From assembly GCA_015655035.1 (NCBI GenBank), contig JAATFS010000184.1, forward strand, positions 1 through 15,349: 15,349 bases of DNA. Direction: 5' to 3'. The position numbers were made by a program, and so were the translations under genes. Source of the stretch: Lysobacterales bacterium (GTDB lineage: Bacteria; Pseudomonadota; Gammaproteobacteria; Xanthomonadales; Xanthomonadaceae). Below the pieces are notes generated by a model. The model was not told the DNA's origin, made no database searches, and saw only the letters and a list, made by a program, of their open reading frames with translations. This document shows, in pieces, positions 8,229-14,565 of the stretch. Each line of letters opens with the position of its first letter. Position 1 is the stretch's first letter.

Positions 8229-8530
8229 ACGTCCTTGCCGGATGAGGCGATCAGTCTACGCCCGGCACTCCTTGCCAAGCTCCGATGCATTCCAGACTAC
8301 GAGGCGGGTAGAGTCCCATGCCCGCTGCGCCGGCCTTGAAAGCAGGTTCGGCTACCGGCCGCAGGGCCGGCAAGACGCCCAAGCGACAGCGAACGAGATC
8401 CCACGTGATCAGGAGCGCACGGGAGATGCCTGCGGCGGGCACCGTGCAACGGTAAGCCGTACCCAGCTTCGCGGGCCGCCATCCGTGCTCCGGCCCGTTC
8501 CTACGGTCAGTGCTGCCACGATTCCGTTCA
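8229..8530. other. Gene-free interval between the acetyltransferase and H1-like genes
   Basis: This GC-rich stretch of about 300 bp contains only short Arg/Pro/Gly-rich frames and no convincing ribosome site. It must hold the promoter of the acetyltransferase gene, but no consensus pair stands out. I see no repeat or RNA gene. Confidence 0.55.
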
Positions 8531-8572
8531 ATAAAAAAGCTCCCTCCCCGCTGGGCACCGGGGAGAGAGCTT
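8531..8572 (-). terminator. Intrinsic terminator of the H1-like gene
   Basis: Read on the minus strand, AAGCTCTCTCCCC and GGGGAGGGAGCTT form a 13-bp stem with one mismatch around a 10-nt loop. The stem is followed by a T run (the AAAAAA at 8533-8538 on the plus strand). It begins about 25 nt after the stop codon at 8597. Confidence 0.9.
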
Positions 8573-8596
8573 ATTGGTACGGCTATCGGAATTGAA

Positions 8597-9067
8597 TCAG
8601 ATCAGCGGAGCCGGGGTCGCCGGCAGGGCGACCGGAGCAGCCTTCTTCTTGCGAGCGGCCGGCTTCTTCTTGGCGACCTTGGCGACCTTCTTTGCAGCCG
8701 GCTTCTTGGCGACAGCCTTCTTCGCAGCCTTCTTGACGACCTTCTTCGCCGGCTTCTTGACGGCCGACTTCTTCACTGCCTTCTTCGCAGTCGCCTTCTT
8801 CGCAGTGGCCTTCTTGGTCGCGGTCTTCTTGGTCGCGGCCTTCTTGGTCACTTTCTTCGCGGCGGCCTTCTTGGTCGCCTTCTTGGCGGTAGCCTTCTTG
8901 ACGGTCTTCTTCACTGCCTTCTTGGCAGCGCCGACCTTCTTGGCGACCTTCTTCACTGCTTTCTTGACGGCCTTCTTCGCCGCTACCTTCTTGACTGCCT
9001 TCTTGGCGACCTTTTTCACCGCTTTCTTGGCGGCAGGCTTTTTCTTCGCAACTTTTTTAGTGGCCAT
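8597..9067 (-). CDS. Lysine/alanine-rich histone H1-like DNA-binding protein
   Basis: This 156-residue protein contains, by hand count, about 64 Lys and 46 Ala. It is built of KK pairs repeated every four or five residues (KKAVKKVAKK, KKATAKKATAKK), with Val, Thr and Pro as the other main residues. It ends in a short uncharged tail, PVALPATPAPLI. No globular domain is visible. The composition matches bacterial H1-tail-like proteins such as chlamydial Hc2, Bordetella BpH1 and Pseudomonas AlgP, which bind and compact DNA without sequence specificity. That role is inference here. The start is supported by GAGGAG at 9076-9081, 8 nt before the ATG. The repetitive CTTCTT-type coding DNA could vary in length by recombination or slippage. 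It has a strong terminator and a predicted promoter with a long leader, so it is probably monocistronic. Confidence 0.9.
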   Translation of the reverse strand: MATKKVAKKKPAAKKAVKKVAKKAVKKVAAKKAVKKAVKKVAKKVGAAKKAVKKTVKKATAKKATKKAAAKKVTKKAATKKTATKKATAKKATAKKAVKKSAVKKPAKKVVKKAAKKAVAKKPAAKKVAKVAKKKPAARKKKAAPVALPATPAPLI

Positions 9068-9352
9068 GTTATTGGCTCCTCGTCAGTGAACTATGGAGTT
9101 GAAACGCCCAGTTGAACCAAACCCGCGGCAGCGAACTGCCGGTGGGGAACCGCCTGCACCTGATGCATGACGCGACGGATACGCAAACACCCGCATCGAA
9201 TGACGACACGGGTGCATAGGGGAGAACGTTGCCGCTTTTTTGGAGGGAAGCGCATCCAACTCCACCGTTGAAGGTCCAGGGGTGGAAGTCCGGTCTGCAC
9301 TTTTCGCCTTGATGTCGATTCGGCTCACTCTCTTCGGCAGCAACGTCTGCTG
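9068..9352 (-). promoter_or_regulatory. Predicted long 5' leader of the H1-like gene
   Basis: If transcription starts just after the -10 at 9359-9364, the mRNA has a leader of about 285 nt. Near its 3' end is a 6-bp hairpin, CGGCAG-TTCG-CTGCCG (9126-9141 as read on the minus strand), about 45 nt before the ribosome site. The open frames in the leader lack good ribosome sites and recognisable products. No known riboswitch class is apparent to me. Confidence 0.35.
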
Positions 9353-9358
9353 GGGCGA

Positions 9359-9387
9359 AACCTAATCACGCTTTTTTTTACTGTCAA
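9359..9387 (-). promoter_or_regulatory. Predicted sigma-70 promoter of the H1-like gene
   Basis: On the minus strand there is a perfect -35 TTGACA (9387-9382), a 17-nt spacer containing a run of eight A, and a weaker -10 TAGGTT (9364-9359). A nine-base T run read on the minus strand (A run 9398-9406 on the plus strand) lies just upstream, where an UP element would sit. Confidence 0.55.
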
Positions 9388-9952
9388 CACTCCCTGGAAA
9401 AAAAAATCCGCCAGTGCTCATCCCGTAGCCACGGCAGAGCGCTTGATCAGCGCGCTCTGCTCGCCGGCAAAGATCCAGGCCACGCCATCGCGCGCAACCA
9501 GCAACAAAGAAAAAGGCTTTTTTTTAGCTGTCTTGTTTCGAAGACTCGTTCGATAAGCTGCGCACCTCTCGGCCAACGCGAGTCCTGCGTTGCAATCGAC
9601 GCTCTCTCCCGCCGCCTGTCCGCCACCTGAAAATTATTTTTCCGGCGCGCGCACTTCCGGCGTCGCATAAGCGGAAATGCGCAAACTTCGCGCAGCTTTT
9701 TTTGGACATCGGTGGCGCAATTCGAGCACCGTCGCAACACCTGCGTCGTATCCAACGGCCGCGACGGTGATGGGCGAGCGGCACCACTCGGGACATATCG
9801 AGCTCGCCGCGCACGTCGATCCGGTTGCAGCTCATCACGCACTCATAACGCAGCCGACGACTTCGTGGCCAACGCGCGCCCGGTCGGGAAATGCGCGAGG
9901 CGATCGATACCTGCACGCGGGCATCCCGCATGTCGGAAGTCGGCCGCCGCGC
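9388..9952. other. Gene-free, A-tract-rich interval upstream of the H1-like gene
   Basis: I find no recognisable gene in about 565 bp. Runs of seven to nine A or T interrupt GC-rich sequence at 9398-9406, 9518-9525 and 9697-9703, and a 9-bp hairpin lies at 9434-9460. The open frames on both strands are Arg-rich and resemble no family I know. Candidates for its content are nucleoid-protein binding, an unannotated small RNA, or decayed DNA. Confidence 0.5.
9434..9460. other. 9-bp hairpin in the gene-free interval
   Basis: GCAGAGCGC (9434-9442) and GCGCTCTGC (9452-9460) are perfect complements around a 9-nt loop. No T run follows on either strand within a few bases, so it is not a standard terminator. 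Confidence 0.5.
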
Positions 9953-9981
9953 AAAAAAAACGGCCGCTGGAAGCGGCCGTT
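9953..9981 (-). terminator. Intrinsic terminator of gcvH
   Basis: On the minus strand AACGGCCGC-TTCCA-GCGGCCGTT runs straight into a tract of eight T (A run 9953-9960 on the plus strand). It lies 29 nt after the gcvH stop. Confidence 0.93.
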
Positions 9982-10010
9982 CGTAGGCGTCGGTGCAGCG
10001 CCGGAAGCGA

Positions 10011-10406
10011 TCAGTGATCCTCGCCTTCCAGCAGCTCGACGTAATCGTCGGGAGTCAGCAGCTCGTTGAGCTGCTCCGGGTCCTCGATCTCCACCACGAA
10101 GATCCAGCCTTCGCCGTAGGCGTCTTCGTTGATGGTCTCCGGCTTGTCGCTCAATGCCGAATTGACCTCGACCACCTTGCCGCTGACCGGACTGTAGACA
10201 TCCGACGCCGCCTTGACCGACTCGACCACCGCCGCGCCGTTGCCAGCCTCGACGCTGTCGCCAACGTTCGGCAGTTCGACATAGACCAGGTCGCCAAGCA
10301 GGCCCTGTGCATGGTCGGAAATGCCGACGGTGATCCGGCCATTGCCTTCGACGCGGGCCCACTCGTGGGATTTTAGAAACTTGAGGTCGCCTGGGATCTC
10401 GCTCAT
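10011..10406 (-). CDS. gcvH: Glycine cleavage system H protein
   Basis: This 131-residue lipoyl-domain protein shuttles the aminomethyl group between the P, T and L proteins of the glycine cleavage system in the cytosol. The lipoylated lysine is Lys65 in VESVKAASDVYSP. The flanking family features are also present: LKFLKSHEWARVE near the start, ITVGISDHAQGLLGDLVYVELP, and the C-terminal GEGWIFVVEI. The frame extends upstream into the end of gcvT, but the start is clearly the ATG at 10406. That ATG is preceded by GGAG with 6 nt spacing and gives the family's normal N-terminus and length. It follows gcvT after 148 bp on the same strand and ends at a T-tailed terminator, so it is probably the last gene of the unit. 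The P protein gene is not in the window. Confidence 0.97.
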   Translation of the reverse strand: MSEIPGDLKFLKSHEWARVEGNGRITVGISDHAQGLLGDLVYVELPNVGDSVEAGNGAAVVESVKAASDVYSPVSGKVVEVNSALSDKPETINEDAYGEGWIFVVEIEDPEQLNELLTPDDYVELLEGEDH

Positions 10407-10434
10407 GGGATGCTCCGGAAAACGGGTTCTGGGT

Positions 10435-10463
10435 CGGGCCGGTAGTTTAACCAACCCGGCCCG
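10435..10463 (-). other. Hairpin between gcvT and gcvH
   Basis: CGGGCCGG (10435-10442) and CCGGCCCG (10456-10463) form an 8-bp GC-only stem around a 13-nt loop in the gcvT-gcvH gap. There is no adjacent T run, so it may stabilise or process the transcript rather than terminate it. Confidence 0.35.
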
Positions 10464-10554
10464 GGTTGCGGATTTTAGAAAGAGCGTCAACGACCCGACA
10501 CTCTCCCCTGGACGAGCAGGCCTATCGCCCCCCCACGACAGCTTCTCGGTAAGC

Positions 10555-11661
10555 TCAGACCAGCACGCCGGCCTGCGGCTGGCCTTCGCGCACGAACGGA
10601 AACTTGACCACCCGCACCGGCACTTCCTTGCCGCGAATATCGACGCGCACGTCGCCCGGGTCGCCTGCCGGCACTCGCGCGAACGCGATCGCCTTGCCCA
10701 GGGTCGGAGAGAAGGTGCCCGAAAGGATTTCGCCTTCGCCACTGGCCGTCAGCACCTTCTGTCCGTGGCGAAGCACGCCCTTCTCATCCATCACCAGGCC
10801 GATCATCTGGCGTGCGCTCCCCTTCGCCTTCTGCGACTGGAGCACATCGCGGCCAATGAAGTCGCGCCCCTCGTCGAGCGCGACGGTCCAGGCCAGCGCC
10901 GCCTCATACGGTGACACCGCGTCATCCATGTCCTGCCCGTAGAGATTCATGCCCGCCTCCAGGCGCAGGGTGTCGCGCGCGCCCAGACCGGCGGGGCGCA
11001 CGCCCACTTCCAGCAGTGCATTCCAGAACGCCACCGCCGAGTCCTGCGGCAACACGATCTCGAAGCCATCCTCGCCGGTATACCCGGTACGCGCGACGAA
11101 CAACGGCACACCCGCCGTCGAGGTGACTTGCAGTGCCGCGAAGCGTCCGAGCTTGTCGACCGCTTCGCGCTGGTCCTCGGACAACAACTGGATCACTTTC
11201 GCGCGCGCGTTCGGCCCCTGTACCGCGATCATGGCGTACTCCGGGCGCTCTTCCACTCGCACACCGAAGGCTGAGGCCTGCTGTCCGATCCAGGCCAGGT
11301 CCTTGTCTCGCGTTGCAGCATTGACCACCAGACGGAAGAAGTCCTCGCTCAGGTAGTAGACGATCAAGTCGTCGATCACGCCGCCCTGCGGGTTGAGCAT
11401 GCAGCTATAGAGCGCCTTGCCGGATGCCTTGAGCTTGTCCACCGAATTGGCCAGCAGGTAGCGCAGGAATTCGCGCACGCGTGAGCCGTGCAGGTCGACC
11501 ACGGTCATGTGGCTGACGTCGAACATGCCGGCATCACGGCGCACCAGGTGGTGTTCGTCGATCTGCGAACCATAGTGGATCGGCATGTCCCAGCCGCCGA
11601 AGTCGACCATCTTGGCGCCAAGCGCGCGATGGGTGTCGTTGAGGATGGTCTTCTGGGTCAT
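10555..11661 (-). CDS. gcvT: Glycine cleavage system T protein (aminomethyltransferase)
   Basis: This 368-residue protein is close to E. coli GcvT (364). It transfers the methylene group from aminomethyl-lipoyl GcvH to tetrahydrofolate, releasing ammonia. From the N-terminus there are MVDFGGWDMPIHYGSQIDEHH (about 18-38, the folate-domain start), RRDAGMFDVSHM (about 41-52) and GGVIDDLIVYY (about 93-103, holding the conserved catalytic Asp). GARDTLRLEAGMNLYGQDMD follows in the second half. The ATG start matches the E. coli N-terminus in register, although its ribosome site is weak. A GATAAT about 27 nt upstream may be its own -10. I see no sequence resembling a glycine riboswitch upstream. gcvH follows on the same strand. 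Confidence 0.97.
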   Translation of the reverse strand: MTQKTILNDTHRALGAKMVDFGGWDMPIHYGSQIDEHHLVRRDAGMFDVSHMTVVDLHGSRVREFLRYLLANSVDKLKASGKALYSCMLNPQGGVIDDLIVYYLSEDFFRLVVNAATRDKDLAWIGQQASAFGVRVEERPEYAMIAVQGPNARAKVIQLLSEDQREAVDKLGRFAALQVTSTAGVPLFVARTGYTGEDGFEIVLPQDSAVAFWNALLEVGVRPAGLGARDTLRLEAGMNLYGQDMDDAVSPYEAALAWTVALDEGRDFIGRDVLQSQKAKGSARQMIGLVMDEKGVLRHGQKVLTASGEGEILSGTFSPTLGKAIAFARVPAGDPGDVRVDIRGKEVPVRVVKFPFVREGQPQAGVLV

Positions 11662-11687
11662 GGCAACAATCCGGTGGAAAGAACGCC

Positions 11688-11716
11688 ATTATCTCCGTAC
11701 TGGCGAACCAGCGGAA
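11688..11716 (-). promoter_or_regulatory. Possible promoter upstream of gcvT
   Basis: On the minus strand GATAAT (11693-11688) matches five of six -10 positions and would give a short leader of about 20 nt before gcvT. The hexamer 17 nt upstream, TTCCGC, is a poor -35, so an activator or read-through from the upstream genes may be involved. Confidence 0.3.
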
Positions 11717-11849
11717 ATGGGCGGCGGGAACAGGCATCGGCAACAGGCCCCTGGCCCACCAGGCTCATTACACGCACCCACTTCGCCCGTCTCAAGAAAG
11801 TCAGGGTGACAACGTATGCATGCATGGGCCGAACTGCTCGACCATCACA

Positions 11850-12173
11850 TCAGCCCGACCGAGGTCCGAACATGATCACGCCCATGCCCAGCAGGCACAG
11901 GCTGGCGCCCAACAGGTCCCAGCGCGTGGGCACGATCCCGTCGACCCGCCAAAGCCATAGCAGCGCCACCGCGATATAGACCCCGCCATAGGCGGCATAG
12001 ACGCGACCGGAGGCTTCCGGATGCAGGCTCAGCAACCAGGCGAACAGCGCCAGGCTCCCCGCCGCCGGCAGCAACAGCCAGATACTTGCGTGCTGGCGCA
12101 GCCACAGATACGGCAGGTAGCAACCCACGATCTCGGCCAACGCAGTGACCACGAACAGCAGCAAGGTCTTCAA
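11850..12173 (-). CDS. ynfA: YnfA/UPF0060 family small membrane protein
   Basis: This 107-residue protein has four hydrophobic segments and is the normal length of the family (E. coli YnfA is 108). The alignment with E. coli is clear: KTLLLFVVTALAEIVGCYLPYLWLR at the N-terminus (positions 2-26), ASIWLLLPA (29-37), and the invariant LHPEASGRVYAAYGGVY (50-66). YnfA proteins are inner-membrane and have been proposed as small multidrug-resistance-like exporters; the substrate here is unknown. No ATG gives the right N-terminus. The TTG at 12173, preceded by AGGA with 6 nt spacing, gives exactly the family start. That TTG overlaps the mazG stop as TTGA, so it is probably translationally coupled to mazG. 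A longer frame running upstream is just mazG read in another frame. Confidence 0.9.
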   Translation of the reverse strand: MKTLLLFVVTALAEIVGCYLPYLWLRQHASIWLLLPAAGSLALFAWLLSLHPEASGRVYAAYGGVYIAVALLWLWRVDGIVPTRWDLLGASLCLLGMGVIMFGPRSG

Positions 12174-13000
12174 GAAGCGTCCTGCTCCCGTCGTTTTACC
12201 CGAGCCCAGTACGCTTCCTGATCCGGCAGCGACAACTGCTCGAACGCTACTCCGTCCTGTCGCGCGGCGGACTCCATCGCGCGAAAGCGGCGCTCGAACT
12301 TGTGGTTGGCATGCCGCAGCGCAGCACCGGGATCGACCTTGGCATGCCGCGCCAGATTGGCGCACACGAACAAAAGGTCGCCGATTTCGTCCTCCAGGCG
12401 CGCGTGATTGTCCTGCACCGGCCCACGCGCGAACTCCTGACGCACCTCCTCGAGTTCCTCTTGCAACTTCGCCAGCACCGGCTCCGGTCCCGGCCAGTCG
12501 AAGCCCGTCCGCGCTGCGCGCGACTGCAACTTGCCGGCCTTCAGCCATTCCGGTAGCCCGGGCGCGATGCCCGCCAAGGCGGAGCCATCGTCGTTCCCGG
12601 CGGCCTGCCGCTCACTGCGTTTGATCGCGTCCCAGTTGGCGGCAACCGCCTGCGCATCCTCTGCCTGGCCATCGGCAAACACATGCGGATGGCGCCGGAC
12701 CATCTTGTCGCAGATCGAACCAACCACGTCACCGAAGTCGAACGCGCCCTGCTCGGCCGCCATCTGCGCATGGAATACCACTTGCAGCAGCAGATCGCCC
12801 AGTTCGTCCTTCAAGTCGTCCAGGTCATTTCGATCGATCGCGTCGGCAACCTCGTACGCCTCTTCCACGGTGTAAGGGGCGATGCTGGCGAAGGTCTGCT
12901 TCAGATCCCACGGGCAGCCCCGTTCGGGGTCGCGCAGGCGCGCCATGATTCGCAGCAATTGGCGGATATCCCGCGCCGGTGATGTCGCAGCCTGATTCAT
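12170..13000 (-). CDS. mazG: Nucleoside triphosphate pyrophosphohydrolase MazG
   Basis: This 276-residue protein (E. coli MazG is 263) has two tandem MazG domains. It hydrolyses NTPs/dNTPs to the monophosphate and pyrophosphate, removing aberrant nucleotides. The first domain begins at about residue 13 with LLRIMARLRDPERGCPWD. It carries the metal-binding VEEAYEVADAI (45-55) and KDELGDLLLQVVFHAQ (64-79). The second has LQEELEEVRQEF (179-190) and EDEIGDLLFVCANLARH (203-219), followed by the family-typical HKFERRFRAME (233-243). All expected acidic residues are present. The ATG at 13000 has GGAG about 9 nt upstream. The gene lies 50 bp after cysQ, and its stop overlaps the ynfA TTG start. Confidence 0.96.
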   Translation of the reverse strand: MNQAATSPARDIRQLLRIMARLRDPERGCPWDLKQTFASIAPYTVEEAYEVADAIDRNDLDDLKDELGDLLLQVVFHAQMAAEQGAFDFGDVVGSICDKMVRRHPHVFADGQAEDAQAVAANWDAIKRSERQAAGNDDGSALAGIAPGLPEWLKAGKLQSRAARTGFDWPGPEPVLAKLQEELEEVRQEFARGPVQDNHARLEDEIGDLLFVCANLARHAKVDPGAALRHANHKFERRFRAMESAARQDGVAFEQLSLPDQEAYWARVKRREQDAS

Positions 13001-13050
13001 TGCCTGGCGCTCCTATGGGGTCTGTAGGGTTCGGCGGCGGGCGCTGCCAT

Positions 13051-13848
13051 TCACGCCAACCATTCGTGCCAGGGCAGCGCGGGATCGCCCAACGCGATGA
13101 AATCGCCGTTGAGCAGGGTCTCGCGCCGGTTGTAGCGGAACGGTTTGCCGGTATCGGCGGCCAACACGGTACCGCCGGCGGCTTGCAGCACACACTGGCC
13201 TGCTGCGGTATCCCATTCGGAAGTGGGACCGAAACGCGGATAGACGTCGAGCTCGCCTGCGGCGATGCGGCAGAACTTCAGCGAGGAGCCTTGCGCGACC
13301 ACCTCGATTTCGCCCATGCGCGCCAACAGCGTCTCGGTGCGCTCGCCGCGATGGGAGCGGCTGGCGGCCACGCGCAATGGCGCGAGTGCCGGCTGCCGCA
13401 CATGCAACGCGCTGTCCCGGTATCCCTCGCGCAGGAACGCCTGTTCGCCACGCGCGGCGTGCCATAGACGCCCATCGACGGGCGCCTGCACCACTGCGAA
13501 CACCGGCGCGCCGTGATGGATCAGCGCGATATTGACGCTGAACTCGCCATTGCGCTTGATGAACTCGCGAGTACCGTCGAGCGGATCGACCAGCCAGTAG
13601 CTGGTCCAGTGACGGCGCACGTCCCACGGCACGTTGGCCGATTCTTCCGACAGCACGGGCACTTCCGGGGTCAGCCGCAGCAGCCCCTCGACAATCACCC
13701 GATTGGCGGCCAGGTCGGCCTGCGTCAGCGGACTGTGATCCTGCTTGATCTGCACCTCGAAATCGTTTGCATAGACATCCATGATGGCGGCGCCGGCGTC
13801 GCTGGCAATGGCGATGACGGTTTCGCGAAGGTCACCGGTCAGGCGCAT
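13051..13848 (-). CDS. cysQ: 3'(2'),5'-bisphosphate nucleotidase CysQ
   Basis: This 265-residue member of the inositol-monophosphatase superfamily dephosphorylates 3'-phosphoadenosine 5'-phosphate (PAP) to AMP, relieving the toxic by-product of sulphate assimilation. Counting from the ATG at 13848, the metal-binding motifs are SEES (67-70), WLVDPLDGTREF (85-96, with Asp88 and Asp91) and SEWDTAAGQ (210-218). KQDHSPLTQADLAAN near 35-49 matches the family N-terminus. The frame also allows a GTG start at 13869, seven codons earlier. I prefer the ATG, which overlaps the nudE stop as TGATG and gives a typical length. No signal peptide is visible, so it should be cytoplasmic. Confidence 0.94.
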   Translation of the reverse strand: MRLTGDLRETVIAIASDAGAAIMDVYANDFEVQIKQDHSPLTQADLAANRVIVEGLLRLTPEVPVLSEESANVPWDVRRHWTSYWLVDPLDGTREFIKRNGEFSVNIALIHHGAPVFAVVQAPVDGRLWHAARGEQAFLREGYRDSALHVRQPALAPLRVAASRSHRGERTETLLARMGEIEVVAQGSSLKFCRIAAGELDVYPRFGPTSEWDTAAGQCVLQAAGGTVLAADTGKPFRYNRRETLLNGDFIALGDPALPWHEWLA

Positions 13849-14396
13849 CAGCGATTGCGCTCCAGCCACTCACGGACAATGAACAGAGCGGCCAGCGACC
13901 GTCCTTCGGAAAAATCTTCGCGCAGCATCAGTTCGTCCAATCGGGAAAGTTTCCATGGCACGACCTCCAACTCCTCTGGCTCATCGCCGGGTAGGCGCTG
14001 CGGATAGAGGTCGCGGGCCAGCACCAGCCAAGACTGGTGACTCATATAGGAAGGCGCCAGCGTCATGGCGCGCAGCACCGTCACCTGGCGGGCGCCATAG
14101 CCGGCCTCTTCCTTCAGCTCGCGGTCGGCGGCCTGTTCGGGCGTCTCGCCGCCATCGATGCGGCCTTTCACCAGACCCAGTTCGTAGCGGTGCACGCCAG
14201 CGGCGTACTCACGCACCAGCAATACCGTCTCCGCATCCAGCATTGGCACCACCACCACCGCGCCATGCCCCTGGCTCAGCTGGCGCTCGTAGAGCCGGCG
14301 CTCGCCGTTGGAAAATTCCAGATCCAGCTGCTGGCGCCGGAACGGGCCTTCGCCGATCTCGCTGATCTTGTGGATGACGGGCAAGCGTTGGCTCAT
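13848..14396 (-). CDS. nudE: ADP compounds hydrolase NudE (Nudix)
   Basis: This 182-residue Nudix hydrolase aligns along its length with E. coli NudE, which cleaves ADP-ribose, NADH, Ap3A and similar compounds. A complete Nudix box G-x5-E-x7-REL-x-EE-x-G is present in GRIDGGETPEQAADRELKEE and the following AGYG. Upstream are LDLEFSNGERRLYER and LLVREYAAGVHRYELG; downstream are MTLAPSYMSHQ, DLYPQRLPGDEPE and ALFIVREWL, all matching NudE. The ATG at 14396 gives the E. coli-like N-terminus, and a GTG three codons earlier is less likely. It is the first gene of the minus-strand group and is divergent from rsmE across 169 bp. I could not place a confident promoter. Confidence 0.95.
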   Translation of the reverse strand: MSQRLPVIHKISEIGEGPFRRQQLDLEFSNGERRLYERQLSQGHGAVVVVPMLDAETVLLVREYAAGVHRYELGLVKGRIDGGETPEQAADRELKEEAGYGARQVTVLRAMTLAPSYMSHQSWLVLARDLYPQRLPGDEPEELEVVPWKLSRLDELMLREDFSEGRSLAALFIVREWLERNR

Positions 14397-14565
14397 TCGA
14401 TCCACGCACCGGAGCGACCGGCCGATAGAATAGGAGGATGCATCGACATGTTCATGAAATCGAAATGCTAGCAGACCCGGCGACGCAGCATGCGGCCAAG
14501 CGTTGGCACACGCCCATGACCCCGCACATCGGAACCACGATGAGCGTCATCGAAGGATCCATCGC

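Noticed and set aside
8597..9067. Tandem repeat or CRISPR-like array
   Set aside because: The repeats are irregular, codon-phased and without spacers; they are explained by the KK-rich protein.
8574..9089. Plus-strand open frames of Phe/Leu/Ala-rich sequence resembling membrane proteins
   Set aside because: They are the antisense of the AAG lysine codons in the H1-like gene; that gene has the ribosome site and the terminator, and these frames have neither.
9083..9343. A possible 86-codon leader peptide ahead of the H1-like gene
   Set aside because: It has no good start or ribosome site, and its composition (Ser/Pro/Arg-rich) looks like translated noncoding DNA.
9678..9703. TGCGC-N7-GCGCA followed by seven T on the plus strand, a possible terminator
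   Set aside because: The stem has only 5 bp, two bases separate it from the T run, and no plus-strand gene lies upstream for it to serve.
9447..10069. Several Arg-rich open frames on both strands in the gap between the H1-like gene and gcvH
   Set aside because: They overlap one another, lack good ribosome sites, run through A-tracts and terminators, and resemble no protein family.
10407..10742. Upstream extension of the gcvH frame into gcvT
   Set aside because: GcvH homologues begin at the ATG at 10406, which has a good ribosome site; the extension is Arg/Ser-rich shadow of gcvT.
11816..11825. ATGCATGCAT self-complementary decamer after ynfA
   Set aside because: A short alternating repeat with no flanking stem or T run; it can arise by chance.
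11662..11849. Search for a glycine riboswitch upstream of gcvT
   Set aside because: None of the conserved aptamer elements is recognisable in the 188-bp gap.
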